From positions 186,001-250,000 of the forward strand of contig NZ_CANMUU010000002.1 of NCBI RefSeq assembly GCF_947501165.1: a DNA stretch of 64,000 nucleotides, given 5' to 3'. The notes beneath the pieces were generated by a model that saw only the letters and a program-made list of their open reading frames with translations, made no database searches and was not told where the DNA came from. Origin of the DNA: an uncultured Allomuricauda sp. GTDB taxonomy: Bacteria > Bacteroidota > Bacteroidia > Flavobacteriales > Flavobacteriaceae. Position numbers and translations under genes: made by a program. Below, piece after piece: positions 17,635 to 26,346 of the stretch (position 1 is the first letter of the stretch; the number at the start of each line of letters is the position of its first letter).

Positions 17635-18153
17635 TTATTCCTTCTTATATCCGATAGGTTTTCTTTTGCTTTGTGCAAGTTGCTTTTTATCTTTTTGCAG
17701 CAAGTAATTAATGGCCTCAAAAATGTCGGTAAATTGTTGGTTGTATTTAGTTTCCAGCTCCTGTAACTTTTGGGTTAACTCCGTATGTGATAAAGCATAT
17801 TTTCTAAGAAAAACAAAGGCACGAACAATCTGTATATTGACTTCTATGGCCTTGGGGGTTCGCAACACACTGGCCAACATTGCAATGCCCTGTTCGGTAA
17901 ATGCAAAAGGATTGTATTTACTGTGTTTTCCTCTACCTGTATTTTCTAAGGTCGCAAATTGCGTCCTTAAAGAGTTGTATTCTTCGTTTGTCAATTCAAA
18001 CATAAAATCTGATGGAAAACGGTCTTTATTGCGCCGTACAGCTTCTTTAAGGCGTTTAGTTTCGGTTTCATAAAGTAAAGCCAGATCAAAATCTAAGAGT
18101 ACTCTTTGTCCACGTATTTCATAAATCCTGTTTTGTATTGTCTGTAACTCCAT
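17635..18153 (-). CDS. ORF6N-domain DNA-binding protein
   Basis: 172 residues from ATG 18153 (2 nt after the upstream stop; ATG 18180 is the alternative). The ORF6N domain covers about residues 5-95: IYEIRGQRVLLDFDLALLY, RFPSDFMFELT, LRTQFATLE and NPFAFTEQGIAMLASVL. A helical, possibly coiled-coil tail follows (LTQKLQELETKYNQQF). ORF6N/KilA-N-associated proteins occur in phages and mobile elements and are thought to bind DNA; the target is unknown. It is the last gene of a leftward ICE cluster with the EEP-fold and HTH genes. Confidence 0.85.
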   Translation of the reverse strand: MELQTIQNRIYEIRGQRVLLDFDLALLYETETKRLKEAVRRNKDRFPSDFMFELTNEEYNSLRTQFATLENTGRGKHSKYNPFAFTEQGIAMLASVLRTPKAIEVNIQIVRAFVFLRKYALSHTELTQKLQELETKYNQQFTDIFEAINYLLQKDKKQLAQSKRKPIGYKKE

Positions 18154-18155
18154 TT

Positions 18156-19271
18156 TTAACGGATTTTTAGTTCCGACCATACCATGGGATGTTCACTGGC
18201 ACTATGCAGTTCATTTTTGATGCTTTTTAGGATATTCCATTGAGGCCTTTTTTTAAACCAAATCCCTTTTCTTATCAATCCACTGGCCTTTACCGTTCTA
18301 TACAATTTGCTGGAAAGCATCAAATAGTCGCTTTGCTTCAAGTTAACGCCCATTTTATAGGCTCCCAAACGATAATATTTTGAGTCTTTTCCCTTGTCCA
18401 AATCCACTTCAAAAGTGTGATGTTTTGAAATATCCTTTAAATCGGTTCCTAGGGTTAACGGCGCAAGAAGTTTGCTGTAGGACGGGACATTTAGTGTGCC
18501 TACAACAGCGATCAATTCATTGGGACCATCTTTATCCTTATATACTTCTGCTATCTTTTTGGATTGAACTTCAATTTTGCTTTTAGCATCCTTATGGTGT
18601 TCTAAGTTATCCAAAAAGCACGTTGACAGTATGCTTACGATTTTACCATTGGGGGTACTGATTTTATATTCCTGTAGGTCCATATCAAAAATGGGATTGC
18701 CATTTTCATCAAAATCATTGACATGGGATTTCATTGCAAGTACTTCATAACCGGATTTGGTCAACAACCCGATACCTCTACCGTACAGGTCATTGGTCTC
18801 CAAATACAGGATATGGGTATAGGTGTCAGATAAAAAACTCTTGTTAAATTCCAGTAGCGATGACCTGTCCTCGACCTCCAATAAGATCAGTATATCTGGT
18901 GAAACTTCCTCAACGACCTTCGCTTTGTTTACTATGGCCACTTCATTTATCGGGGTTGAGTTTAATCTGACCCACCCGTTCCAATTGGTTAAAGGGCTTG
19001 CTTTATTGGCTTCTGAGGCTGCATCCTTTTTTAGGAATAGTTGTCCGGCTTTATGTACCATGGTGAGGTAAGGACCGTTCTGGGCATCTTCAAAACCCAA
19101 AAGTTTTGATAGTGTTCTGAGTCTATTGAATTCCTTATTGGTGCGCATCCCCATGACCATAAGCCGTTCAAATTCTTCAATCCAAAGTTCCCGATTTTCT
19201 TCACGGTATTTTTTTATTAGCGCTCTGTCCCTATGGAAGATATTCTGGATGTTATAGGTTGCAATGATCAT
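18156..19271 (-). CDS. Endonuclease/exonuclease/phosphatase (EEP) fold protein
   Basis: 371 residues. The EEP fold is indicated by the N-terminal TYNIQNIF block, ILILLEVED (catalytic Glu near 130), the SDYLMLS block near 325, and a final SEHPMVWSEL in place of the classical SDHxP motif. Members include DNases and sugar/lipid phosphatases. Given its position in the ICE beside DNA-binding proteins, a nuclease acting during transfer or defence is plausible but unproven. The Asp to Glu change in the last motif is conservative. It overlaps the upstream HTH gene stop by 4 nt. Confidence 0.8.
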   Translation of the reverse strand: MIIATYNIQNIFHRDRALIKKYREENRELWIEEFERLMVMGMRTNKEFNRLRTLSKLLGFEDAQNGPYLTMVHKAGQLFLKKDAASEANKASPLTNWNGWVRLNSTPINEVAIVNKAKVVEEVSPDILILLEVEDRSSLLEFNKSFLSDTYTHILYLETNDLYGRGIGLLTKSGYEVLAMKSHVNDFDENGNPIFDMDLQEYKISTPNGKIVSILSTCFLDNLEHHKDAKSKIEVQSKKIAEVYKDKDGPNELIAVVGTLNVPSYSKLLAPLTLGTDLKDISKHHTFEVDLDKGKDSKYYRLGAYKMGVNLKQSDYLMLSSKLYRTVKASGLIRKGIWFKKRPQWNILKSIKNELHSASEHPMVWSELKIR

Positions 19272-19555
19272 AGCTGTTTCTTTAGAAAGAAATTCTTGTT
19301 GTTTTTAAGAATCTCATCGATTTCTTCTTCATCGTAGTAAATAATACCTCCCAATTTTGAGAAAGGGATGGTTTCATTAATGCGAAAGTTTTGCAATGTT
19401 CCAGGGCTGATGCCCAATTTCTTCATTACGATATTTGATTTTATCCATTTGTCAATGGTGACCCTTTCATAGTTTGTCAAGAGTTCCTTAATATCTGAGA
19501 TAAGTTCTTCCTTAAACTCCTGCAGGTCATCTGCGGTAATAATATTTGCTGGCAT
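19268..19555 (-). CDS. Helix-turn-helix (excisionase-like) DNA-binding protein
   Basis: 95 residues from ATG 19555; the longer reading from 19612 has a poor start. An N-terminal helical lead is followed by an HTH_17/MerR-like winged helix: MKKLGISPGTLQNFRIN, then PFSKLGGIIYYDEEEIDEIL. This pattern is common in Bacteroidota ICEs beside RteC, where such proteins act as transcription or excision factors. Its start of translation lies downstream of two short palindromes (19624-19658). Confidence 0.8.
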   Translation of the reverse strand: MPANIITADDLQEFKEELISDIKELLTNYERVTIDKWIKSNIVMKKLGISPGTLQNFRINETIPFSKLGGIIYYDEEEIDEILKNNKNFFLKKQL

Positions 19556-19645
19556 ATCCTTAGTTTTAATATTATACAGCAAATATGAGTCGATGATGAA
19601 AAATAAATTCACAAGGTTTCCCTAGGTAAGGGGAAATTTTAACAA

Positions 19646-19658
19646 CCTCTTTAAGAGG
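19646..19658. promoter_or_regulatory. Short palindrome CCTCTTTAAGAGG
   Basis: A perfect 6-1-6 palindrome lies between rteC and the HTH gene, with a bulged TTTCCC/GGGGAAA inverted repeat just beside it. It could be an operator for the HTH protein or an RNA hairpin within the transcript. This is a weak inference. Confidence 0.25.
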
Positions 19659-19671
19659 GAATAACACCTTT

Positions 19672-20499
19672 TTATTCGTCTCCTTTTTCCAAATCAAAGA
19701 GCAAACTGGTGGTCAAATCATCCAAGAATTTTGTACGGCTTTTTTTCCGTATTCGAATCTCCCCGTAGTTTCGGTAAGGATCGCCGCTCTTAAAGCGAAA
19801 CGCCTGTTCAAGCGTTTTAATAATTTCGCGAATACTTACTTTACCGTCATTTACGGCACGACTACTTTTTAGTGCATAGGCCAATTCCGTCATGTCGGTC
19901 TTGCTCGCCGTCCAATTGAGTTGGGTCAAGGGGATGAATGGATGTCCGTTGGGTCGATCAATATTTTTCAATCGATGGTCCAGATAAGTAATCAATCTTC
20001 GATTCGCACTTAGTTTTGCCAACAACAAATCATGTGAGGTACTGAAATCGGGATCTCGAAAGTAGTATCTCGCATGGGTGATATTGAATTCATTAAAGTA
20101 TTCCCGGGTAAAATAATGGGTATCCAAATAGGTCTTTCCTTGGTCTATATATTGAATGAAATCAAGGTTTCGAGAAAAAAAATCATTTAACTTTTTCAAC
20201 TTCCTTGTGGTGTATTTCCTTTTGGTTGAGCCATCCCCTTTGGGATAATGAATTTCAAAGGATTTGAGCTCAAAGAAATAGACCAGGTTCGACAGGGGTA
20301 CCTGTTTGGTGTATTTGAAAAAAAGAATTTCTTTGGCGGGTGATTCAAATTTCTTTTTTGAGATAAATCTTTTTAGTTTGGTCAGCAGGTTTCTACAGAG
20401 CACAATGGACAGATCACTTTTTTTGACGACATCCTTTGTGATTGATTCAATTCTTGCTAATTCTTCCGAAAGTTCTTGAGATAGTAAATGTAGTTCCAT
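19672..20499 (-). CDS. rteC: RteC-family protein
   Basis: 275 residues, helical and basic. The C-terminal half has the RteC pattern (YFTREYFNEFNITHARYYF, LLLAKLSANRRLITYL, then LNWTASKTDMTELAYAL). In CTnDOT, RteC activates excision and mobilisation genes. Here it heads the leftward regulatory cluster, and the next feature to the right is the tRNA region, so it marks the right side of the ICE. AGGTCA-type half-sites lie just upstream (20504, 20531, 20572). Confidence 0.88.
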   Translation of the reverse strand: MELHLLSQELSEELARIESITKDVVKKSDLSIVLCRNLLTKLKRFISKKKFESPAKEILFFKYTKQVPLSNLVYFFELKSFEIHYPKGDGSTKRKYTTRKLKKLNDFFSRNLDFIQYIDQGKTYLDTHYFTREYFNEFNITHARYYFRDPDFSTSHDLLLAKLSANRRLITYLDHRLKNIDRPNGHPFIPLTQLNWTASKTDMTELAYALKSSRAVNDGKVSIREIIKTLEQAFRFKSGDPYRNYGEIRIRKKSRTKFLDDLTTSLLFDLEKGDE

Positions 20500-20723
20500 A
20501 AGCTGACCTTTGAGCGTTAGTTACCATTGTAGGTCAAAGCGAATATTGAATTGGGGCTACGCTTTATTTAGAGGTCAGACCATATACCAAAATTAACCGC
20601 AATTATTGTGCCTTAATTCTTGTTAATAGTATAATCTAATTCAATTGAAGGAAAGTTGAAAGTGGTATTGAGCGTAGCACCAACTTCAGTGAGTTATCGT
20701 TCCATTTTTATTCGAAAATTCAG

Positions 20724-20754
20724 TTGCTTTAGATTTCCGCTTTGTATATCTTTG
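20724..20754 (+). promoter_or_regulatory. Bacteroidota promoter (TTG ... TATCTTTG)
   Basis: A -33 TTG at 20724-20726 and a -7 TATCTTTG at 20747-20754 are separated by 20 nt, matching the TTG-N19-21-TAnnTTTG consensus. The transcript would start near 20760 and run into the hairpins and terminator ending at 20909. Confidence 0.55.
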
Positions 20755-20760
20755 CCCCCA

Positions 20761-20909
20761 ATTTAACGTAAGTTAGATCAAATAAAAAGTTACCTATTCG
20801 GTTACCTACAAAGTTGAAAAACTCATAAGGTATTGAATTTGAAGGGATAGCGTGGCAGGGTTTCCGTCCTGCCACCCCGACAAGGCCGAATCGCCAGATT
20901 CGGCCTTTT
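20761..20909 (+). ncRNA. Candidate small RNA or leader transcript
   Basis: A consensus promoter, about 150 nt without a plausible coding frame, an 8-bp hairpin (20852-20875) and a strong terminator together look like a short non-coding transcript. It could also be the leftover promoter and terminator of a gene interrupted by the ICE. No known RNA family is recognised. Confidence 0.3.
20882..20909 (+). terminator. Rho-independent terminator
   Basis: An 11-bp perfect stem AAGGCCGAATC/GATTCGGCCTT with loop GCCA is followed by TT. It ends transcription before the tRNA gene. Confidence 0.8.
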
Positions 20910-20920
20910 AATTACATAAT

Positions 20921-20997
20921 GGTCGCGTAGCTCAGCTGGATAGAGCATCTGCCTTCTAAGCAGACGGTCGAAGGTTCGAATCCTTCCGCGATCACCA
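20921..20997 (+). tRNA. tRNA-Arg (anticodon TCT)
   Basis: A complete cloverleaf can be drawn. The acceptor stem is GGTCGCG/CGCGATC with one G-T pair, the D arm is GCTC...GAGC, the anticodon stem is TCTGC/GCAGA with loop CTTCTAA (TCT at 20955-20957), and the T arm is GAAGG-TTCGAAT-CCTTC. The discriminator A and encoded CCA are at 20994-20997. It reads AGA/AGG Arg codons. Its 3' part is repeated at 57481-57518, which makes it the likely integration target of the 36-kb island to its right. Confidence 0.97.
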
Positions 20998-21004
20998 ATA
21001 AAAA

Positions 21005-21031
21005 AAGCCTCCCAAAATCGGAGGCTTTTTT
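21005..21031 (+). terminator. tRNA-Arg terminator
   Basis: A stem GCCTCC/GGAGGC with a T-run lies 8 nt after the tRNA CCA. A very similar terminator follows the tRNA fragment at 57526. Confidence 0.8.
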
Positions 21032-21675
21032 ATTATGTTAAAATGCAAGATTTGTGCACACTTATTGAAAGTTTAAAAACGCTGAACAAACCATCATGAT
21101 TTGACTCGTTTTTTTATTTTAATAAAATCTTTTAGCTACATCTTGTAATGAAGGGGAGTATAGTCTTGAGTCACGGCCGACTCACAATTATAGACCTAGC
21201 CTTCTTGAAGAATTAGGGGCTTTTCTACTATCAGCAATTCATCAAAAAGGGGAGCCTAGCTAGCTCCCCTTTCTTAACTAACCAAGAAAGTCGAGAACTA
21301 TTCTAACAATGTTCTCTAAAAGAGTAATAGTGTTTATTCGCCCATAAAGTTAAGTTTCCATAGGTAGTAAGATTGACCCATAAAAGAATTTCAATAGCAT
21401 TTTCAGGTATTTTATAATGATTTTCCCTTAAAAATATATTCAAATGAAAATTATGTTAAGCAATTCATCTCCGCAACAGCTGACTTGTTTTCCGCAAGTA
21501 AAAAAACCTAATCCCAATATTGGTTTACCGTATACCGTTAATGCAGTCAGATAAATTTTTATAGTTTTCAAATCCATATTTATTATACTAATTGCCCTCT
21601 TGTTATCTCCAGAACAAAGGGCAATTTTTATAGGCGTAGGGTAGCAATCGATTATTTAGCTATAATTGTACTTAC
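21032..21675. other. Long non-coding stretch with two hairpins
   Basis: About 640 nt with no recognised gene. A hairpin AAGGGGAGC/GCTCCCCTT lies near 21247-21275, and a second, terminator-like pair TTGCCCT/AGGGCAA followed by TTTTT lies near 21592-21628, so one or two short transcripts may exist. A 36-residue ORF (ATG 21444) has no signal peptide or recognised motif and is not called as a gene. This is the first segment inside the tRNA-bounded island, where att-proximal integrase genes often sit, but none is present. Confidence 0.5.
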
Positions 21676-23028
21676 ATGAGTGTTCCTATTTTAAAACGAT
21701 TTTTCGGATCGTACAAAAGGTTTCAATTGACCAGCTCACCACAAATCAATTTAGTCTGGGGCTTTTTCCTTTATACACTGTTTGGTTTTCTTCTTTTGAT
21801 GCTTCCTTTTTTTCACAAAGAAAGTGTCTCAATACTAAACCATCTCTTTACTGCTACATCGGCAATTTCCACTACTGGACTCGTCACCGTCGATATTTAT
21901 AACACTTATAATTTTGGGGGACAACTGTTGGTCATGGTATTGTTCCAAATGGGAGGGATTGGATACATGACCTTGACAACCTATTATTTACTACTCACAA
22001 CCCAGAAATTAACACGATGGCACAGCAGTGTTATTGGGGCAGAATTTACGATACCCAAATCCATTAAAATTCGTGATTTCATTAAAAGCGCAGTAGTTTT
22101 TACGGTCATCATGGAGTTTTTGGGCGCTATTGCTTTCTATGTTGCATTCTCGAGGTACGACAACATGAATCTAGGCGAAACAATTTGGTTCTCTATTTTT
22201 CATAGTGTTTCTGCTTTTTGCACCGCTGGGTTTTCTTTGTTCCCAAACAGTTTTGAATCATTTAGGAATGATGGTTTCATAAATGCCATCATTTCAATAT
22301 TGGCCATCTCGGGATCACTTGGGTTTATTGTAATCACCGATTTATGGTACAGGCTACGAAAAAAAACAAATTCGATTTCGTTCACCACTAAGATTGTGCT
22401 CATCGGTTTTTTGGTATTGCTAACCCTTGGAACCCTTTTGTTTGTTTTGAAGGAAGGTGCTAATGATTCACGTATCTCCTTTTTACTTCCGTCTTTTTTT
22501 CAGGCCATGACCTCAATGACCACTGTGGGTTTTAATACCTTGCCGATTGGGGAATTATCGTTGCCAGTGTTATTGATGATAATATTCCTGATGTATATTG
22601 GGGCTTCACCTTCCGGGACTGCGGGCGGCTTAAAGATTACGACGTTGACCGCTATGTTGGCCGTATTGAAAAGCCGACTTACCGGACAAAAGCAAATAAC
22701 ATTTCTATATCGGAAAATTCCTTTTGAACGATTGTATGTGGCGACCTCCACTTTTATTCTTTACACCAGTATTATTTTTCTATTTACTTTTCTTCTGTCC
22801 TTTACCGAAGAGCAAGCTTTTGAAAAGATTCTGTTCGAAGTGGCCTCCGCTCTCGGTACCGTAGGTTTGAGCACGGGCATTACAGGAGAGCTAAGTAATT
22901 TTGGAAAAATTGCCATTACAGTACTAATGTTTTTGGGTCGGGTTGGGGTGCTCACTTTCGGTTTCGCATTACTGGAGCGAAGAAAAAATACTGATGTAAA
23001 TTCAGTTTCAGGTGATTTGGCCGTCTAA
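21676..23028 (+). CDS. Potassium uptake channel subunit, TrkH/KtrB family
   Basis: 450 residues, polytopic, with the four pore-loop repeats of the Trk/Ktr/HKT superfamily: STTGL near residue 65, FCTAGF near 180, TTVGF near 281 and GTVGLS near 394. The conserved Gly of each filter is retained. It conducts K+ (and possibly Na+) inward for osmotic adjustment. The gating partner TrkA/KtrA (RCK domain) is not adjacent and not in the window, so it must be elsewhere or be dispensed with. It is the first gene of the tRNA-bounded island and stands alone transcriptionally. Confidence 0.9.
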   Translation: MSVPILKRFFGSYKRFQLTSSPQINLVWGFFLYTLFGFLLLMLPFFHKESVSILNHLFTATSAISTTGLVTVDIYNTYNFGGQLLVMVLFQMGGIGYMTLTTYYLLLTTQKLTRWHSSVIGAEFTIPKSIKIRDFIKSAVVFTVIMEFLGAIAFYVAFSRYDNMNLGETIWFSIFHSVSAFCTAGFSLFPNSFESFRNDGFINAIISILAISGSLGFIVITDLWYRLRKKTNSISFTTKIVLIGFLVLLTLGTLLFVLKEGANDSRISFLLPSFFQAMTSMTTVGFNTLPIGELSLPVLLMIIFLMYIGASPSGTAGGLKITTLTAMLAVLKSRLTGQKQITFLYRKIPFERLYVATSTFILYTSIIFLFTFLLSFTEEQAFEKILFEVASALGTVGLSTGITGELSNFGKIAITVLMFLGRVGVLTFGFALLERRKNTDVNSVSGDLAV

Positions 23029-23202
23029 TCTTTGAACTTTTTTTTCCAAAAGACCAATGAATCAATCCCTAGAAGTTTGAATTTCCTTCATTGCACGGGA
23101 AACTTTCCAATTTCGTATGAATTGCATCAACCTTGTTATCAATTGCATTAAGTGTCTCTCCTTTTAGAAATTAACTTGCAAAAAACATTTAAAACATACA
23201 CT

Positions 23203-23766
23203 ATGAAGCTGAAAAATAAAAAAGTGGCTATTCTGGCCACCCACGGTTTTGAAAAATCCGAACTCTTTGAGCCATTGAATGCAATCAAAAAAGAAGGCGC
23301 CGAGGCGCATATCGTCTCCATCAACGAAGGAGAAATCAAAAGTTGGGACGGTGATAATTGGGGAGAATCAATCGCAGTGGATAAGTTGATAGGTGAGGTT
23401 GATGCATCAGATTACCATGCCCTTATCCTTCCAGGTGGAGTAGCCAATCCTGACAGCCTTAGAACTTATCAGGAGGCACTGGATTTTATTAGGGATTTTT
23501 TCGAACAAAGCAAACCAGTTTCAGCTATTTGTCATGCGCCATCACTTCTGATTAGTGCAAAGGTCATCGAAAATCGAAAAGTGACTTCTTATAAGAGCAT
23601 AAAGGATGATGTCATCAATGCAGGAGCTTACTGGGTAGATAAAGAGGTAGTGGTTGACGAAGGGTTGACTACGAGTAGAAATCCTGATGATTTACCTTTG
23701 TTTATCGATAAGACCATAGAGGAAATCTGTGAAGGAAAGCACGATGACCAAGTAGTAAATGCGTAA
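23203..23766 (+). CDS. DJ-1/PfpI-family stress protein
   Basis: 187 residues from ATG 23203; the upstream extension lacks a proper start. The fold motifs are clear: a conserved Glu near residue 19, LILPGGVANPD near 74-84, and the nucleophile elbow SAICHAPSLL with Cys110-His111. This is the YhbO/GSP18-type subgroup, whose members protect cells against oxidative, thermal or carbonyl stress; protease or deglycase activity is debated. It stands between ktrB and the GH3-like gene with its own short leader. Confidence 0.9.
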   Translation: MKLKNKKVAILATHGFEKSELFEPLNAIKKEGAEAHIVSINEGEIKSWDGDNWGESIAVDKLIGEVDASDYHALILPGGVANPDSLRTYQEALDFIRDFFEQSKPVSAICHAPSLLISAKVIENRKVTSYKSIKDDVINAGAYWVDKEVVVDEGLTTSRNPDDLPLFIDKTIEEICEGKHDDQVVNA

Positions 23767-23807
23767 GTATCACGGGGGTCTTTGGCCCCCAAATATTTTT
23801 CATAATC

Positions 23808-25337
23808 ATGCCCATAATAGGAAATATTATCAAAGGAGTAATAGAGGCTAGGGACTATTTAGTTCCTGGGAGGAACCACATCGAATCCCAGAAAGAGGTA
23901 CTCTACCAGCTACTACAAACCGCCAAGGACACCGCTTTTGGGAAACGCTATGACTTTGAAGGAATTTTAAGTTCGAACAATGTACAATCGGCATTTGTTC
24001 ATAAAGTTCCCAGTTTTGACTATCATACCATGAATGACACGTGGTGGTTTCGCTTGCATAAGGGCGAACAAAATGTGAGCTGGCCAGGAAACCCGGATTA
24101 TTTTGCGCTCAGTTCTGGAACTACGGGTAAGACCAGCAAGCGCATTCCTGTCACCAATGATATGATTGATGCCATTCAAAAGTCAGGAAGAGAGCAGATT
24201 TACGCACTTTCTAATTTTGAATTGTCCCCAGAATTTTTCGAAAAGGATATATTGATGCTCGGCAGCTCTACGGATTTGACTGAATATGAAGGTCATTTGG
24301 AAGGAGAGATAAGCGGTATTAGCGCGGCCAACATTCCAAGTTGGTTTCAAGGTTTCTACAAACCGGGAGCAGAAATCGCCTCGATAGACGATTGGGACGA
24401 AAGAGTGCTGGCCATAGCCAAAAGAGCAAAGGACTGGGATGTGGGGGCCATTAGCGGTATTCCTTCATGGATTGAGTTGATGTTGAAATTTGTTATTGAA
24501 TATCATGATGCAAAAAGTATACATGATATTTGGCCGAATTTCCAGGTATACACTTCTGGTGGTGTTGCTTTTGGTCCTTACAAGAAGAGTTTTGCTGCCC
24601 TGACGACAAAACCCATTCAAGTGATTGATACCTATTTGGCCTCTGAAGGTTTTTTGGCCTCCCAAACCCGACCTGAAACCAGCGCTATGGAATTGAATAC
24701 TGCCAATGGCATTTACTTCGAATTTGTTCCCTTTAATCCTGACTATATTCTGGAAGATGGTAGCTTGGCCCAAGATGTACCCAGTTTGACTTTGGAACAA
24801 GTGGAAAAAGACCAAGATTACATACTACTCATAAGCACAGTTGCAGGTGCATGGCGTTATTTGATTGGTGATACCATTAAGTTTACGGACGTTGAGCACG
24901 CAGAAATTAGGATTACGGGTAGAACCAAGTTTTTCCTAAATACGGTGGGGTCCCAATTATCGGTCAATAAATTGAATAGTGCGGTACAGCATCTTGAGAA
25001 AAAATTGGGTGTTGAAATTCCCGAGTATACCATTTGTGCCATTGATTATGACAATGAATACTACCACCACTGGTATCTGGGAACACCAAATCCTGAAAAG
25101 TTGAGTGAGGAAAAAGCGATACAATTTCTAGACGAATACCTCAAAGAAGCCAATAAAAATTACAAGGTGGCACGTTCCAAAGCCCTTAAAGGGGTAAAGG
25201 CGGACTGGGTCACGATTGAAACTTTTCATGAATGGAGTGCGATGAACAAAAAGAAAGGTGGACAGGTAAAAATGGAAAAGGTAATGAAGCCTGAAAAGTT
25301 TAAAGAATGGAAGGCTTTTTCTTCACAAATAAATTAA
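23808..25337 (+). CDS. GH3-family acyl-acid amido synthetase-like protein
   Basis: 509 residues of the GH3 adenylating superfamily. The ATP-binding block ALSSGTTGKTSKRIPV lies near residues 102-117, the middle region has the YTSGGVAFGPY block near 247, and LIGDTIKFTDV is at about 350 with the ITGRTKFFLN motif. Plant GH3 enzymes couple amino acids to acyl acids such as auxin; the substrate of bacterial members is mostly unknown. Full length, no disruption. It follows the DJ-1 gene after 41 nt and may share its transcript. Confidence 0.88.
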   Translation: MPIIGNIIKGVIEARDYLVPGRNHIESQKEVLYQLLQTAKDTAFGKRYDFEGILSSNNVQSAFVHKVPSFDYHTMNDTWWFRLHKGEQNVSWPGNPDYFALSSGTTGKTSKRIPVTNDMIDAIQKSGREQIYALSNFELSPEFFEKDILMLGSSTDLTEYEGHLEGEISGISAANIPSWFQGFYKPGAEIASIDDWDERVLAIAKRAKDWDVGAISGIPSWIELMLKFVIEYHDAKSIHDIWPNFQVYTSGGVAFGPYKKSFAALTTKPIQVIDTYLASEGFLASQTRPETSAMELNTANGIYFEFVPFNPDYILEDGSLAQDVPSLTLEQVEKDQDYILLISTVAGAWRYLIGDTIKFTDVEHAEIRITGRTKFFLNTVGSQLSVNKLNSAVQHLEKKLGVEIPEYTICAIDYDNEYYHHWYLGTPNPEKLSEEKAIQFLDEYLKEANKNYKVARSKALKGVKADWVTIETFHEWSAMNKKKGGQVKMEKVMKPEKFKEWKAFSSQIN

Positions 25338-25420
25338 AAATCACCTAGGTAATAGTAAAGTCAAAATGAAGCTCTGACAACCTTAAGAACGGACTTTTAT
25401 TTATCCGATGCGTATTTGTT

Positions 25421-26293
25421 TTACAAAGGAGACGTTTGTGAGCTGTTGCGTTTAAGGTCTGAATAGGCTTTAGTAAAGTTAGCACCGAACAATAGAATCA
25501 AACTGGTGTACGAAACCCACAACATTATCAATATAACCGAGCCTGCTGCACCATAGGTGGAACCTGGTTCGGCAGTTCCAAAATACCATCCTATCAAAAA
25601 CTTACCGATTACGAACAAGCACGCCGTCAGCAGCCCACCGGGCCAAATTCGTTTCCATGGGATGCTAACATTGGGCAAAAACTTGAACATGGATGAAAAA
25701 AGCAACGTTAAGAGACCAATGGACGACAAAAAATCTATGACATAAAATATAGACAGTACTGTTGATGAAAAATATTCCAGAAGGTAGTTTCGCAATACGG
25801 AAAGCATAGACGTTAACACCATACTGACCAGAAGTAGAAATCCGATAATCAAAACAAAACCAAAACTTTTTAGACGGTTCAACACCTCCAATTTCACCGC
25901 TTTGACATGCTCTAGTTTGGCACCCCAAACCTTGTTAAAGGCGTTCTGAATATTATAAAACATTTGTGTGGCACCAAATATAAGTGTGCCGACACCGATA
26001 AGGGTAAGGAGTGGATTCTTTCGCTTTAATTGTGCTTCAGAAATGATGTTCGCAACCGATTTGGCAGTATCCGCTCCAAATAAGGATTTTATTTGTCCAA
26101 CAATTTCCTGTTGGGCTAGCGTATGGTCAAAAAACAGCCCCATCAAATTAAGTATGATGACCATGAGTGCTGGTAGGGATAATATGGAGTAGTACCCCAC
26201 AGTGGCTCCGAACTTTGTAGGCTCACCAGAATGCCACAAACGAAATGCCTCCTTCATACATTTCCAAAAAAGTTTCCATGATTTCATAACCAA
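25421..26293 (-). CDS. YihY/BrkB-family inner-membrane protein
   Basis: 290 residues with about six hydrophobic segments. Motifs include GATVGYYSILSLPALMVI (residues 28-45) and, late in the protein, YGAAGSVILIMLWVSYTSL, which is the YihY/BrkB signature. The family's function is unknown; it was once annotated as RNase BN, and transport or envelope roles are suspected. It faces the GH3 gene convergently and follows the AsmA-like gene on the same strand. Confidence 0.88.
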   Translation of the reverse strand: MVMKSWKLFWKCMKEAFRLWHSGEPTKFGATVGYYSILSLPALMVIILNLMGLFFDHTLAQQEIVGQIKSLFGADTAKSVANIISEAQLKRKNPLLTLIGVGTLIFGATQMFYNIQNAFNKVWGAKLEHVKAVKLEVLNRLKSFGFVLIIGFLLLVSMVLTSMLSVLRNYLLEYFSSTVLSIFYVIDFLSSIGLLTLLFSSMFKFLPNVSIPWKRIWPGGLLTACLFVIGKFLIGWYFGTAEPGSTYGAAGSVILIMLWVSYTSLILLFGANFTKAYSDLKRNSSQTSPL

Positions 26294-26346
26294 TTTGACC
26301 TTATTTTAAATAGATACCTGCCCTTCAAAATTGTCATGTGTCAATA

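Larger units (their letters stand above)
20500..20920. other. Right flank of the ICE; no protein gene
   Basis: This stretch of about 420 nt has no convincing CDS. It holds three AGGTCA half-sites (TGACCT 20504-20509; AGGTCA 20531-20536 and 20572-20577), a + strand promoter (20724-20754), a 12-nt-spaced direct repeat GTTACCTA (20789-20796 and 20801-20808), a hairpin GTGGCAGG/CCTGCCAC (20852-20875) and a strong terminator (20882-20909). One ICE end probably lies in it, but without the left end no att core can be defined. Confidence 0.5.

Noticed and set aside
20500..21000. ICE inserted in the tRNA-Arg gene
   Set aside because: The ICE lies on the 5' side of the tRNA, whereas the duplicated 3' end marks insertion on the other side. 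The tRNA repeat therefore belongs to the island to the right, not to the ICE.
21444..21554. 36-residue ORF in the long non-coding stretch after the tRNA
   Set aside because: No ribosome-binding signal, signal peptide or recognisable motif; length is compatible with chance.
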